A stretch of 64,000 nt of DNA from Ziziphus jujuba (GCF_031755915.1 NC_083386.1:18709001-18773000); one strand, 5' to 3'; positions 35,094 through 45,833 are shown, counted from the first letter of the stretch. Made by a program: numbers and translations. Notes: a model not told the origin generated them from the sequence alone.

Positions 35094-35566
35094 CTTGTAT
35101 TGGGAGGTAACCCCTTTCCCGCAGAAGTGGAAACGCAGCAAAAGCAAGAAAAGAAGAGGCACTCCCAGTCCTAAGCACAACCCTTAGAAGCTTAAGACTC
35201 TCAGCAACTGCGTGAAGTAAAAAATAGCATCAGAAATCAAACAAGCAACACGCTCCTCTGAAACATCGCATAGCTGCCTGCCCAAACATTCCCTAAATGG
35301 ATCGACACATTTGATATTAAGCAGTGAAATAAGAGCGATAACATCTTTTATGGAGGCCTCACTTTCGGCTAAGCCTTCGCAGATCGAGTGGAAAGTGAAA
35401 TGTGGGTAGTTGGAAGGGTTGGGAGAGTTGAAAGAAGTATGAATGATAGAGATGGAGAAGCCCTTGGAATAAAGGATATTGGCAAGCTGAAGCATGAGGT
35501 TTATTAGTTTATATGACCTTGAAAGGGTAGTGGGAAGGGTACCAATTTTTGGCCTTTCCTTTCCAT
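35094..35566 (-). pseudogene. UGT76-like pseudogene, exon 1
   Basis: The start codon is at 35566 (MERKGQKLVPFPLPFQGHIN), so the catalytic His is present. Just after GHIN an 8-bp insertion (taataaac, about 35504-35511) brings a stop and shifts the frame. The correct frame resumes as LMLQLANILYSKGFSISIIH, NYPHFTFHSICEGLAESEAS, DVIALISLLNIKCVDPFREC and [15 protein letters not shown] second frameshift near 35205-35215 precedes [25 protein letters not shown] and GYLPIQG. The donor GT is at 35093-35092. It pairs with exon 2 at 28813-29396. As an intact gene it would be a UGT76-type glycosyltransferase. Confidence 0.88.
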
Positions 35567-36045
35567 ATGTTTTGTCTTCTCTAACTCGCCAACAATTCTC
35601 TTGGTTCTTTATATGCGGTAAAACCTTCAAGTCAGAAAAATGGATGAGTACGTGGGCACTGGACTTAGTACAATGACTAAAATCACGTGGCTTCTAAAAT
35701 ACTGGCTACTTCTGGCTTCTGAAGCTTAAAAGACATTTTGTTTGTTTTACTCTGGTCCAAATACTCGGTCTACGCTCCCTTCTCCACACGTACACTGCCC
35801 GATTACCCTTTCACAAAACGAAAGAAAAACATTATTCTTAATAGGGTTATATCGTATATTGATGTTGAAACGACAGAGTTGCACAGAAATTGTCCTAAGC
35901 AATATGTAGTAGATAATTTTATTTTTCTTTTCTTTCGTGGCAGTGAAGTATACAAAGTATGTAATTGTCCACCTGTCCACCGGGTCTTTCTCAAAAATAC
36001 TCCTCAACGATTTTTACTAAATATATATATATATATATATATATA
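35567..36045. other. Upstream region of the UGT76 pseudogene
   Basis: Pieces at 35612-35680 and 35860-35915 reappear at 39397-39465 and 39504-39560 beside the second exon-1 relic, showing a duplication that included upstream DNA. It ends in a (TA)n tract at 36020-36045. Confidence 0.6.
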
Positions 36046-36180
36046 GAGTGTTTAGAATAAAGACCGACTGCATGGCTTTCTTAAGGGCCCAAAACGTGAT
36101 GAAAATTGGAGCCCTTGGATTGTAACACTTGGCATCAATAGCCCAGCTTCAATTACAACTCTCACGTGAGAATTTTTGCC
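36046..36180 (+). repeat. Left terminal inverted repeat of the Mutator-like element
   Basis: Matches the reverse complement of 38460-38591 in order: GAGTGTTTAG, the GACCGAC block, GCATGGCTTTC, AACGTGATGAAAATTG, GCCCTTGGATT, TGGCATCAA and GAGAATTTTTGCC. Confidence 0.85.
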
Positions 36181-36950
36181 AAACCTAACATTCCTGCTCA
36201 CAGCAGCTCATATTCCTGCTCTCACCAGCTCGAAACACCTTCACCAAAATTACCAATTTCACCAACTCGCACCACCCTTGTGAACCCACCAGCTCGCTCC
36301 TCTTCTACTTTGCTTCCTCTTCTCTTTTCGAACTTTTTCACTTCAATTAATTATCTTAATTTTCTCAGAATGAGCTTACATGCATTTTTCCCTTTGGGTT
36401 TGTCCATAGAAAATGAGTGATACCACTAAGCATGTGAGGCTTGATATTTCTTCCATCTTAGCATTTAAATTGGCTCTCTTTGGGTAATTTGTCAAATTGT
36501 TTGGCCTTGCTTATCATCCTAAATTTACTTTTTATCATTTCGTTGTAACTGAGTAATTGTGGCTAGCATCTTTTATTTAAACATATTTAATATAACCTTT
36601 TATTGTATATGCAGTTGAGGATTGCGTATAATTTTTATTGATAAGGAAATTCCACCTTTATCCAATAACTTTCTTTCAAAGAGGAAAAAAATGAATAAAA
36701 ATATCTCCATAAATCAAGTTTTTAGGATGTGTGTGGCTATTATCTATGCCTAAAAAAACCATTAAGATTGTTTCCTAACCCCATCAACCACCAAAACACG
36801 CTGACTTTACTCTCCGTCTACAATCTTCTACATAGCAGCATCTTTGGTTGCAACATTAATGTTTCAATCTCCCAAGTTTATAATTTAATTAATACTGGAA
36901 TATACGGTTGTAGCAGCTAAAAGATTATGGAAATAAACAATCAACATAAT

Positions 36951-37815
36951 TGATGTGATTCCGCCTGTGCCCACACATCCATAGCTCAGAGGACATCATA
37001 CCTCGGAGAAAATCCATGTCTAGGAGGACATCCATACCTCGGAGGGCATCCATACCTCGGAGGGCAACCATAACTCGGATACCTCGGAGGGCATCCATAC
37101 ATCGGAGGACATCCACACCTCGGAGAGCATTTTACCTTGGACAACATCAGTCCATCCATGTCTAGGACAACACTGGTGTCATCTATGTCTCGGAAAACAC
37201 CAGTTCCTTCGGACATTAGGCAGACATCAGTTAGCTCGGACATCAAACATAAGTCAACTTACTTGTCAAACTAGTCAACTTGTTTTCTAATTTGCATTTG
37301 ACTTTTTGAGTTTTTATTTATTTATTGCTAGATAAATAAGTTTAGGAAAGTTATTATTTTATTATTTTCATTGTAAATTAATTAATTCATAATTCAAAAT
37401 AAGGGAATTAATTAATCAAAATTAGATTAAGAAAGGATGTGAAATTAGGCAATTTCCTAATTGGATTTTATGTTGGGCGAAATTTCCTAATCCTTTTAGG
37501 GTTTTATTTTGTTCATTCAAATCCTATTTAAAGGCTTATTTTCAATGAGAAATTAAGCTTGAATTTTATACAGAAAATTATTTGTGAGATTGAATTTTCT
37601 TTGTTCTTTTGAACACCTAAAACACCATTAGTGAATGAGTGTTTGAGTTTGACTTATCAATAGGCCTTCCATCACCTATTGTGGCGTTTTCATTATATAC
37701 CAAGGTTTCTAATCACAGGTTGGTTAGGGGTCAAGGTGACCATTAGAACTTGAACATAAATAGGTCCGAGCTAATATAATACGGGTTTAGGAGCAGATCA
37801 TCTAGGTTCGTATCA
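36951..37815 (+). repeat. Solo LTR of family G1 with perfect TSD
   Basis: Begins TGATGTGATTCCG and ends TTCGTATCA, flanked on both sides by ATAAT (36946-36950 and 37816-37820). From about 37290 it matches the other G1 LTRs: the 'ttattattttattatttt' block, the 'aattaattaattc' block, 'ttgttcttttgaacacctaaaa', and the long end from 'cttccatcacctattg'. It has no internal region and no second LTR, the product of LTR-LTR recombination. Its 5' third differs from other copies (18-bp repeats). Confidence 0.92.
36985..37150. repeat. 18-bp tandem repeat inside the solo LTR
   Basis: About eight imperfect copies of an 18-base unit of the form GGAGGGCATCCATACCTC. The minus strand encodes a GCPPRY hexapeptide repeat in one frame and a MDALRG-type repeat in another. 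The block sits where other G1 LTRs carry the pol tail-coding segment. Confidence 0.85.
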
Positions 37816-38112
37816 ATAATGCTTTGTATGGTAGGGAATAGAAAATTATAAGAAATCAAAAATAGGAGTAAAACTGATTAATGGTGAGTGGAACCCCGTG
37901 CAAATATACGCAATTGCAAAATCATTATTTATTGAAACACATTTTTGCCTAACAACCCACTTTTACATTTGCAGTCATATAAATTAATGCACCTTCTTCT
38001 TCATATTAACCACAACCACTAAATATAAGGCAAAAGAAGAAGTTGTAGATTTGACCTAGACACTCTTAATGGTGGAAAGAGTTGAAAATCTAGGGCAAGG
38101 CTAGCCCGTGGC

Positions 38113-38330
38113 CGATGGAAGCAGCAGAGCATGGCTGGAACGGTAGAGCTGCGACAGTGGGGAGAAGTTGCAGATTTATCCCAAGCCCTAGATGGTGGAA
38201 GCAGCAAAGAATGGCTAGAATGGTAGAGCTGCAACGGTGGGAAGAAGTTACAGATTTAACCCACGCCCTAGATGGTGGAAGCAACAGAGAATCTGGGGCA
38301 AGGCTGGCCAGTGGAATAGCGAAGAATGAC
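38113..38330. repeat. 80-bp tandem repeat, 2.7 copies
   Basis: Units begin near 38113, 38192 and 38272 with 'gatgg(tgg)aagca'. They run through 'agaatggctagaa', 'ggtagagctgc', 'gaagaagtt.cagattta' and 'ccctagatgg'. The third unit is partial. It lies just inside the right inverted repeat. Confidence 0.85.
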
Positions 38331-38459
38331 TAGAACGGGTGGGACTGAATGGCTTTCCTGTGAGCTGGAGATCGGTGGCTTGCAACATCACTGGAATGGT
38401 GGAAGTGTGGAAGTAGAGGAGAAGAGAAAAGGAAGCTGCAAATGGGAAAGGAGATATTT

Positions 38460-38591
38460 GGCCAAAATTCTCAATGTAAGCAACTTGAATCTGGCCCGTT
38501 GATGCCAGATGTGCAAATCCAAGGGCTTCAATTTTCATCACGTTTTTTGTCCTGATGAAAGCCATGCGGTCGGTCCTTATCCTAGACACTC
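38460..38591 (-). repeat. Right terminal inverted repeat of the Mutator-like element
   Basis: Inverted partner of 36046-36180, about 80% identical by eye. It carries the same AACGTGATGAAAATTG core at 38528-38543 on the minus strand. Confidence 0.85.
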
Positions 38592-38639
38592 TTTCTATAT
38601 ATATATATATATATTACTCAACGATGAGGGCATAGTCTA

Positions 38640-38835
38640 TTAGTGGTCTGCCAGTTCCACAGACTGGAATGTGAACGGTGGGTAGTTGGAACACTTGGGA
38701 GAGTTTAATGAGGTAGGGATGATGGGTTCTAGAAGCCTTTGAAATAGAAGATATTGGCAAGCTCAGGCCTGTGGCTTTATATCGCCTTGAATCAAATGTT
38801 AGAGGGACAAGTACACATGATCTCCACCATTTCTT
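38640..38835 (-). pseudogene. Second UGT76-like exon-1 relic
   Basis: On the minus strand RSCVLVPLTF corresponds to the UGT76 start (LVPFPLPF). The rest matches 35400-35560 at the DNA level: 'gatattggcaagctcaggcc', 'tgggagagtt', 'gtgggtagttgga'. The frame is broken: ELANIFYFKGF is followed by a stop. The catalytic-His block is unrecognisable. It is a duplicate of the exon at 35094-35566, more decayed. Confidence 0.7.
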
Positions 38836-38904
38836 CAAGTTTACACTTCTTTCGAACTAATCTCCAACAATTATTATCTTTCTTATTTAGACATATATGG
38901 TAAA

Positions 38905-39394
38905 TAGGAATGACAACGAGGATGACCTCTTCCATACCCTGCCTTGCCTTCAAAAATTAGTCTCATTCCCATTCCATATGGTGTTTTTTTTTTTTTTTTT
39001 AATTATTTACCGAGGTAAGATGGGAATTCCTTAATCGAGAACCAAAGTGGGATGGGAATTCTCCATTTCCCCATAATAGAAAATGAAATATATATATATA
39101 TATATATATTATTTTTAACAAAAAATATATTATATTTACATTATTAATATAATTATATTTAAGTATAGAAATATTATAAAATATAAATATAAATATATAT
39201 TTCATTAATCATAGATATATATACATGACCAATATGAGATAGAAAATATAATTGACATTCCGCTTCGATTCCAACACGAAATATGGATTTTCACCTCATC
39301 TCCAACTCGATTTTCTATTTAACCAAAGATTTCCCACTCAATTAGGGATGGTTCCCATAGGGATAAAGGATGGTGGGGCAAATTGTCATCCTCA
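38905..39394. mobile_element. 490-bp hAT-type MITE with 8-bp TSD
   Basis: Flanked by ATGGTAAA at 38897-38904 and 39395-39402. The ends are imperfect inverted repeats: TAGGAATGACAAC on the left and, read inward from the right, TGAGGATGACAAT. There is no coding frame. The paralogous region at 35610-35625 has the corresponding uninterrupted site (ATGCGGTAAAACC), an empty-site control. An 8-bp duplication is characteristic of the hAT superfamily. An (AT)n run lies at 39091-39109. Confidence 0.82.
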
Positions 39395-39402
39395 ATGGTA
39401 AA

Positions 39403-39730
39403 ACCTTTGAGTCTGAAAACTGGACAAGGGCATATGCACTGGCCTTAAAGAGTAACTAAAAAAATAAAAATAAAAGCTTGAATGGTGTCGGTTGTGTTGT
39501 ATAATGGTGAAACAAGTCACATCAGAAATTGTCCAAAGTGGCATGTAGTATATTTTGACCCAAAAAAAGTGGTACATACTACCTTTTGCATTTTTTCTTT
39601 TCTTTTCTTTTTTTGGCAAATAGTTCTTTTTCTTTCTATTTTCTTTTAGTGTGTATATATATATATATTTTTTTTTCTACTACCGCAAAAAAGAAGTAGT
39701 ATCCTTTTAATTTTTTTTCCTTTTTTAGGA
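39403..39730. other. Duplicated upstream region of the UGT76 relic
   Basis: Matches 35617-35915 in pieces ('aaaacctttgagtctgaaaa', 'catcagaaattgtcc'). No gene. Poly-T and (TA)n runs near 39655-39725. Confidence 0.6.
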
Positions 39731-41350
39731 AAATGTTAGGACTACTTACAAAAAATAAAAAATAAAAAGGAGCATATTCTTTTCTCTTTCTTTTCAGGAA
39801 AATATTAGGACTCATATTTCAAAGATTCTATCCATGATGACATTAGCTATCTTAATGTCATTAAGTGAATTAACCCAACAACACCAAGTTAAAAAGGCTT
39901 GCCTTTTAGAAACATTATTCATCAAATCATCATTTTTTTGTATTGAATAATCATATCCATACCATATCCAAACTATCAAGACAACTCAAATATCCAAATA
40001 TTCAGTGCAAATTGCTTAAGAGAATACATTTCTTAAATAAAAATATAAGCCCAAAATTAAATCATTTCATAAGATTCCAAATACAGTTATCCATATAAAT
40101 CCAACTTAACCTCTAAACTTTATTTTGGAACTCAACTTCCAGTATCAACAAAGCACTAAACCTCAACTACTACATGTAGGAGTTTGGTAAAAATGGGTGG
40201 GTATGAATGCTCAATGAATGGGGTTTTGGATAACCACACATAATTTCAATAATCTAGCATAGCAAAATAATATACAATAAAATATATGTCATAAGATGCG
40301 ATAATGTTATGCAAATGCAATTTGCTAACATCTTATGAATTCAGTAGAAAATAATTACTTAGTAGTAAACCCTTTAAAAAAAAAAAAAAAACAGTTTCAT
40401 TAAATTCAAGTCTTAATTACATGTTCAATAGATTAATGCATGTTAGATGAGAAAATTAACCATGGTATATAATTACATGTACCATCTTTGTGACTTGGAA
40501 AAATGTCTTAGCATCTAGTCGATAGCATATTATGTTTCACTACCTCCTATACCTTGGTTAGATATCTCCATACCAAATACTAAAATACAAATAATACTAT
40601 ATATAATACCTGGGTGGACATCTCAACACCAATACTCATCCTCTAATCCTTTGTGGGACAATGCCAAGCTAGAGGCAGCCTTGCATAAAGTCAACAATCT
40701 TCACATAAATCAGTCATCAATAACTAAATCATAATATTTGCTAAGCAAGCTTTAAGCTGAATCCATATCCATATAATAAATAATCAATAATCATAATATC
40801 AACCAAGCAAGCTCCAGGGCAAATCCATATCCATATTCATATCCACATATTAAACCAAGTAAACTTCAGGCCTAAATCATAATTATAAAACCAGAAAGAC
40901 AATGCTCTATGTCTAAATCAATATCCAAATCGAAGCTAGAATCTCATTATCAAATCCATAATATCAAAAAAACAAAGTCAATTCCTAATGGCAAAAGTGC
41001 CAACAAAATTTTAAGTAAATCAATCCAGGTCCAAAAGTTTCCAATTCGAATAGTTCAAAATCAAATTATTTGTTTAGAAACAACTTCCATGCCAAAGATA
41101 GTTTAAGTAAACAAAGTCCTTTTCAAATAATATACAAAACCAAATATTTATTTTTTCACCAAAAATCCTTTTATAGTGTATTCAAATATAAAAACTAGTG
41201 TATGCCAAACATGCCATGTGATGGGTGATGCAAGAAATGCCCATAAAGTTTCCTAAGATTTATTGAACTTTTTCATAATTTCCATTACATCAAAAATTTG
41301 GCCATCAGCTTTCCTAACTTAGAGACTCTACTAGAAAGTAAATATATAAC
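39731..41350 (-). repeat. G2-type LTR remnant, minus orientation
   Basis: Begins on the + strand with TGTTAGGACTACTT (repeated as TATTAGGACTCAT at 39806), the complement of the G2 LTR end (...GGGTCCTAACA). Minus-strand sequence near 39842-39880 resembles the 'ttgggtcactcactgagatag' block of the G2 LTR at 51186. A degenerate repeat of about 70 bp (aagcaagct...aaatccatatcc) occupies 40730-40880. The right end is cut by the G1 element. The assignment is moderate because similarity is patchy. Confidence 0.45.
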
Positions 41351-41916
41351 TTTCCTAACTTTCTTAAGCTGTTTTTTACCAATCTTTAACCAATTTAAGC
41401 TCCAAATCAGCTTCAATATGCTTTGTAGGATTCCAAAAAGGATTATCATTGAGTTCCACACTTTTCGCTTGATTGGAACGAAGAAAAAAATGCCAACTCA
41501 GCAAAATACAGTAAAGCCAGCAACAAAATCCAGTAAAACCGGCCACTTTTCCTCTTATGCGCACAAGCCCTTTTTGATTGCTTTTGATTGTGCCTTGGCT
41601 TGATTCCATGACTTCTTATTGATATTAATTGAGTCCATAAAGTTTTTGAACCATTTCCTGCTGCCCAGAGTCTATATTTTCACTAAAATAGCTACCCAGA
41701 TATGTATCAACCTCTAGCACTTGGATGCTTAAAATGGGCTTTGTATGTTCCTATATTGTCAATCCCTTTTAAGAATTAATTACTCCTGATATAAAGGTAG
41801 CTAGGTTGTATTTAAATCTCTTGGCTTGAGCTCTAGTGATTGGCCCAGTCTTCATCCATATCGAGTCAGCACCCCAATGGGTTGTTGGTTGTGCAGGTTC
41901 GAGTAGATTCTCATTG
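41350..41916 (-). repeat. 3' LTR of the minus-strand G1 element, truncated
   Basis: Matches 46440-46979 in order ('accaattt.aagct..aaatcagcttc', 'atatgcttt.tagg', the 'tcattgagt.ccaca' block, 'ctcttatg.cacaagccc', up to 'agattctcattg'). The left half of the LTR is absent beyond about 41350. A purine-rich tract (complement of ttgttccgctcctctt) lies just outside at 41914-41930. Confidence 0.85.
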
Positions 41917-42846
41917 TTCCGCTCCTCTTGAAAAGGATTTGCCCTCAAATCAAAGTCATCACCTGAATAAAAAGGTGATAATTAAGCAACATTAAATGTG
42001 GCACTAACATTATGCTCACCCGATAAATCAAGTTTGTAAGCATTGTCATTTATCTGCTCTAAAACTTGAAAAGGTCCATCTTCGCGCGCCATAAGCTTGG
42101 ACTTCCTTTGTTCGGGAAACCTCTCCTTTCTTAGGTGCAACCAAACCCAATCTCAAAGACAACTTATTTTTAGTCATGATTAGCACTCCTTGCAGATTGT
42201 TTGGTCCTCCTCTCAATATTCGCCTTTGTCTTTTCATGAATTTGCTTCATAAAATTAGCTTTTTATTTTCCATCTAGATTAGCACGTTCACTTAAAGGTA
42301 AAGGGATCAAATCTAATGGAGTCAAAGGATTAAAACCATAAACAATTTCAAATGGTGTATATTTAGTAGCGGAATGCAAAGATCTATTATAAGCAAGTTT
42401 AACATGTGACAAACATTTTTCCTATTTACTACTTCAGTTTGTCCATCAGTTTGTGGATGACAAGTAGTTGAAAATAGATGTTTAGTTCCTAACTTAGCCC
42501 ACAAATTTTTCCAAAAATAACTTAAAAACTTTGCATCCTTATCTGAAGCAATTGTTCTAAGCATACCAAGCAATCTAACAATTTCCTTAAAAAACAAATT
42601 AGCAACATTAGATGCATCATCAGTTTTATTACATGAAGTAAAATGTGCCATCTTAGAAAGTCTATCCACAATAATAAAAATTGAATCCTTACCCATCTTT
42701 GTTCTAGGTAAACCAAGAATAAAATCCATAGACAAATGTGACCAAGAAAAAGAAGGAATTGGCAATGGGAGGTACAAACCATGTGGCTTCAACTTAGATT
42801 TGGCTTTCGACTTTTTTAGGTTGTTCTTCACTTTCGGCTTTTTCAA
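41917..42846 (-). pseudogene. G1 integrase core and C-terminal remnant
   Basis: The minus strand reads [31 protein letters not shown] (first Asp), [28 protein letters not shown] (second Asp), [18 protein letters not shown] (catalytic Glu). All three acidic residues are kept, but the zinc-binding domain is missing and the frame breaks after VVNRK. Between 42250 and 41930 frame-shifted pieces of the C-terminal domain follow ([21 protein letters not shown]). The last part reads into the LTR. Confidence 0.88.
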
Positions 42847-43129
42847 CTTTTCTCACTCCACTTTCAGCTTTCTCATGATTTTTCTACTCAATTTAAGTGT
42901 TAGAGTGCTTACCTTGGATAGCAAGTTTGGACCTACCTTCTTGGACAGATGATGAAGTTGTGGGTGCTATACTAACCTTTTCTTTAAGCTTTTCGGCCTT
43001 CCTCTTTTGTTGCATTTGTAGTTGGTCTCTAAATACTTCCTTTAGAGTTAATGGCTCCAACTTAACCTTTTTTCCTTTAAATTTAAATACAATGGATTTC
43101 TCTCCCCCATAATGTATGGCATCCTTATC

Positions 43130-43430
43130 AAATTCTCATGGCCTACCCTACAAAATATGACCCGCATGTATAGGAACAACATCACACAATACAACATCCA
43201 CATAGTTATCAATGCTGAATTTTACTTTGGCTTGTTTATTTACTTTCATCTCACCACTATTATTAAGTCGTTGTAATTGTATGGTTTTGGATGTTTAATT
43301 GTTGTTAGGCCTTGTTTATCAACCACAAAATTACTAATTATATTAGCACAATTTCCACTATCAATCATCATACTAAAAATCTTACCTTGAATTTCACAAC
43401 GAGTGTGGAAGATGTTATCTTTTTAAAGTT
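43130..43430 (-). pseudogene. G1 retropepsin remnant
   Basis: Reads HTRCEIQGKIFSMMIDSGNC, ANIISNFVVDKQGLTTIKHP. The D-S-G active-site triad is intact here (about 43352-43366), unlike the copy at 60810-60850 (D-N-G). The frame is lost near 43270. It would have processed the polyprotein. Confidence 0.8.
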
Positions 43431-44761
43431 ATTCCTCATATTTGTCTACGGTCAAGACTTTCCTACTCACCACGCTCAATTCGGCCCTATCTGCCTTGAG
43501 AGTTTTGGATTCCTCAAGTTCTTCACCTCCAACTTCTTCACCATTAATTTCTGTTTCAGCGTCACTTTCTTCGCTTTCAGACTCTAAAGCACCATTACCT
43601 TTCAGCACCATGATTCTTCTATTTGGGTATTGACTAGTGTCCTCATCCCTGGCACTTAAAACACACAATGTCACGAGTCCTAGGAGGTATAGGATCGGAT
43701 TTACCTTCATATTTGTGTGCTTGGACAGATTCAATGTTAGACTTCCTTTTGGGTTGATTGGTGCTTTCCTCACCTAGTTTTAGCTTTTTTCTTGCTTCAA
43801 GGTAGGATTGCTTCTCCAAGCACTTGGATTTGATCTCCTGCTATTTGAAACTCCTCCAAGCCATGTACTTGTACCCCTCCTCTTGATTTGATTCTCAAGT
43901 TTGATGGCCACTTGCAACATCTCTTCCAATTCCACATATTGTTGCGATTCCAATTGGTTAGCTATCTCATGATTCAACCCACCTAGAAACCGTGCCATGG
44001 TTGCTTCTCTTTCTTCATTCATGCTCAAACTCCTTGTAATAATCCTCCACAGTTCTACTTCTTTGAGATAATGAATGGAGTCTATGATGTAGCAACCTAT
44101 GGTAATGAGTTGGTAGAAATCGCTTCCTCATGGCACCTTTCATTTGTCACCAAGTAGTAATCAATTCAACACCTATTCTCCTTTGGATATTTTGCTCATT
44201 AGTCCACCATTGAAGTGCATAATGTCCAAATTCCATTTCTACCACTTTTACTTTCTTAATCTCCAAATAGTTGTGACAATCGAAGATCATCTCCATACAC
44301 TCCTCCCACTCTAGGTATGCCTCCGGTTTACTTTTTCCCATGAACGGTGGTATGTTGACCTTAATATTCCCAAGATCATCATCCTCCTCCCTTGCTAGTC
44401 TCCCATGGTTTTGTCTTCCTTGGAGAGCATAGATGCCTTCAAAATCCTCCTCCAACTTATCTCCCTAATTTTCCTCCTTCAAAATCCTCCCTGTGGGTCT
44501 GCGACCTCTTTGACCTCAACCTTGACCACCATGGAATTCTTGCCCTAAATTCGGTCCACCTTATGATATTTCCAACCTATCCGTCCTTTGATCTAGGTGA
44601 TCAAAGCGAGCATTCATCTGTTGTAATTGCTCCAAGACCGCCATCATGTCCGTGTGCTCACCTCCACTTCCTAAAGCTCGAGAATCACCATAAAATCCTA
44701 CAGACTCCTCTTCATTAATTCTTAATGGTACATCTCCTCTTCTCACCCTTGAATCTGCCAT
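43431..44761 (-). pseudogene. G1 gag
   Basis: Starts at 44761 with MADSRVRRGDVPLRINEEES and a coiled-coil-like EQLQQMNARFDHLDQRTDRL. Then come the gag core DDLGNIKVNIPPFMGKSKPE, AYLEWEECMEMIFDCHNYLE, FGHYALQWWTNEQ, a second half MNEEREATMARFLGGLNHEI, ANQLESQQYVELEEMLQVAI, and the PNRRIMVLKGNGALESESEE linker to protease. The zinc-knuckle cysteines are lost to a frameshift (about 43650-43690). Stops and shifts occur near 44560, 44147 and 43775. Confidence 0.88.
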
Positions 44762-45833
44762 GTTAGTATGAATAACAATAAAATAAAATGGAACCTCACC
44801 AAAATCACTCCCTTACATGTTTCACTCAAACAAGGTCTCAAAACTCATGTTTGCACATTAGTTTCGGCTTTTGATCCTCTTTTAAGCTTACACACTCTTC
44901 CCTTTTTCCACTCAAAGAATTAACTCAAAGTTATAATTAAAACACCCACTAAACAGCAATTAGATTACATGTATGTTTTAATTAAACTTATCAACAAAAC
45001 AGTTGCAAAAAGTAAGCAATACCGTGCAAATTAATAAAACCTAATTCTCGGCTTTTCTAAGCAAAAACAAGGTAAATCAACAAGCAAATTTTTGGAATGA
45101 AATAAAAGCTGTCCAAAATATGAATGAACCAATAATTCAAGGATAAAATATAGAGAAAGAAATTCAACCACGAACAAGAATCAAATCGAACAATAATATA
45201 GGATAGTTGTTGGTTGTTTTTCTTTGTAATTCAAGTTTTTGTATCAGATCCTTTAATTGATTTTAATCCAAATAAGTTTAGCACTCTAAAATACAAATTT
45301 CCAACAGCAATATAAAATTCCAGCAACTCCAAAACATCACAAACCAAATTTCCAGCTCAAACAAATCCACACTCCAAACTTCAACCAAAACCGAGCTTCT
45401 AATTTTTTTTTTCTTTTCCATTCACAAATATGAACTCAACTGCAGTAGCAAGAATTAACAACAAAATTGCAAATCCAACACCAATATGCTACCAAACCCA
45501 TGACCACCAACAACAAAATACAAATTTGCAATTTTTTTTGAGTAAATTTTTATATATTGCCGCAATTCCTCTTTTTTTTTTAAAAAATATGAATGCAAAT
45601 ATTTAATATAAAAACAGAAAAGAAAAATCAGCAATAAACTAAATTACTAAGAACAAAGATGAAAGACAACCAACAAACTAGGAAAAAAAAAAAAAAGGGT
45701 AAAACAAATAACCTAATTTCAGCAATGAATGAATAATATTTTTTTTAAAGATGCAGAACATGTAGCCTTAACCTAATGCTAAAATTGTGGATTAACATAA
45801 AATAAATAAGATAGATCAAACCTGAACAAAATT
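44762..45833 (-). other. G1 5' leader
   Basis: Untranslated stretch of 1.1 kb between primer-binding site and gag. Its counterparts at 52610-53690 and 58290-59407 share a T-rich start, an A-run followed by 'gccgaa', and the stretch 'gtgggtgttttaatta' before gag. No gene. Confidence 0.7.

Larger units (their letters stand above)
36046..38591. mobile_element. Long-TIR DNA element, Mutator-like, inserted in a (TA)n tract
   Basis: Inverted repeats of about 130 bp lie at 36046-36180 and 38460-38591. Both read inward from GAGTGTYTAGRATAARGACC. (TA)n runs flank both ends (36020-36045 and 38597-38617), so the target was probably a TA microsatellite and the duplication cannot be defined. There is no transposase frame. 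Inside are an inserted solo LTR with perfect TSD (36951-37815) and an 80-bp tandem repeat (38113-38330). Without the LTR the element is about 1.7 kb, a size typical of non-autonomous Mutator-like elements. Class assignment rests on TIR length only. Confidence 0.75.

Noticed and set aside
36985..37150. Regular short repeats resembling a CRISPR array
   Set aside because: Units are contiguous 18-mers without unique spacers, inside a plant LTR.
36986..37246. Reverse frame with GCPPRY repeats as a Cys-rich peptide gene
   Set aside because: All frames are periodic because the unit is 18 bp; there is no signal peptide or gene context and it lies in an LTR.
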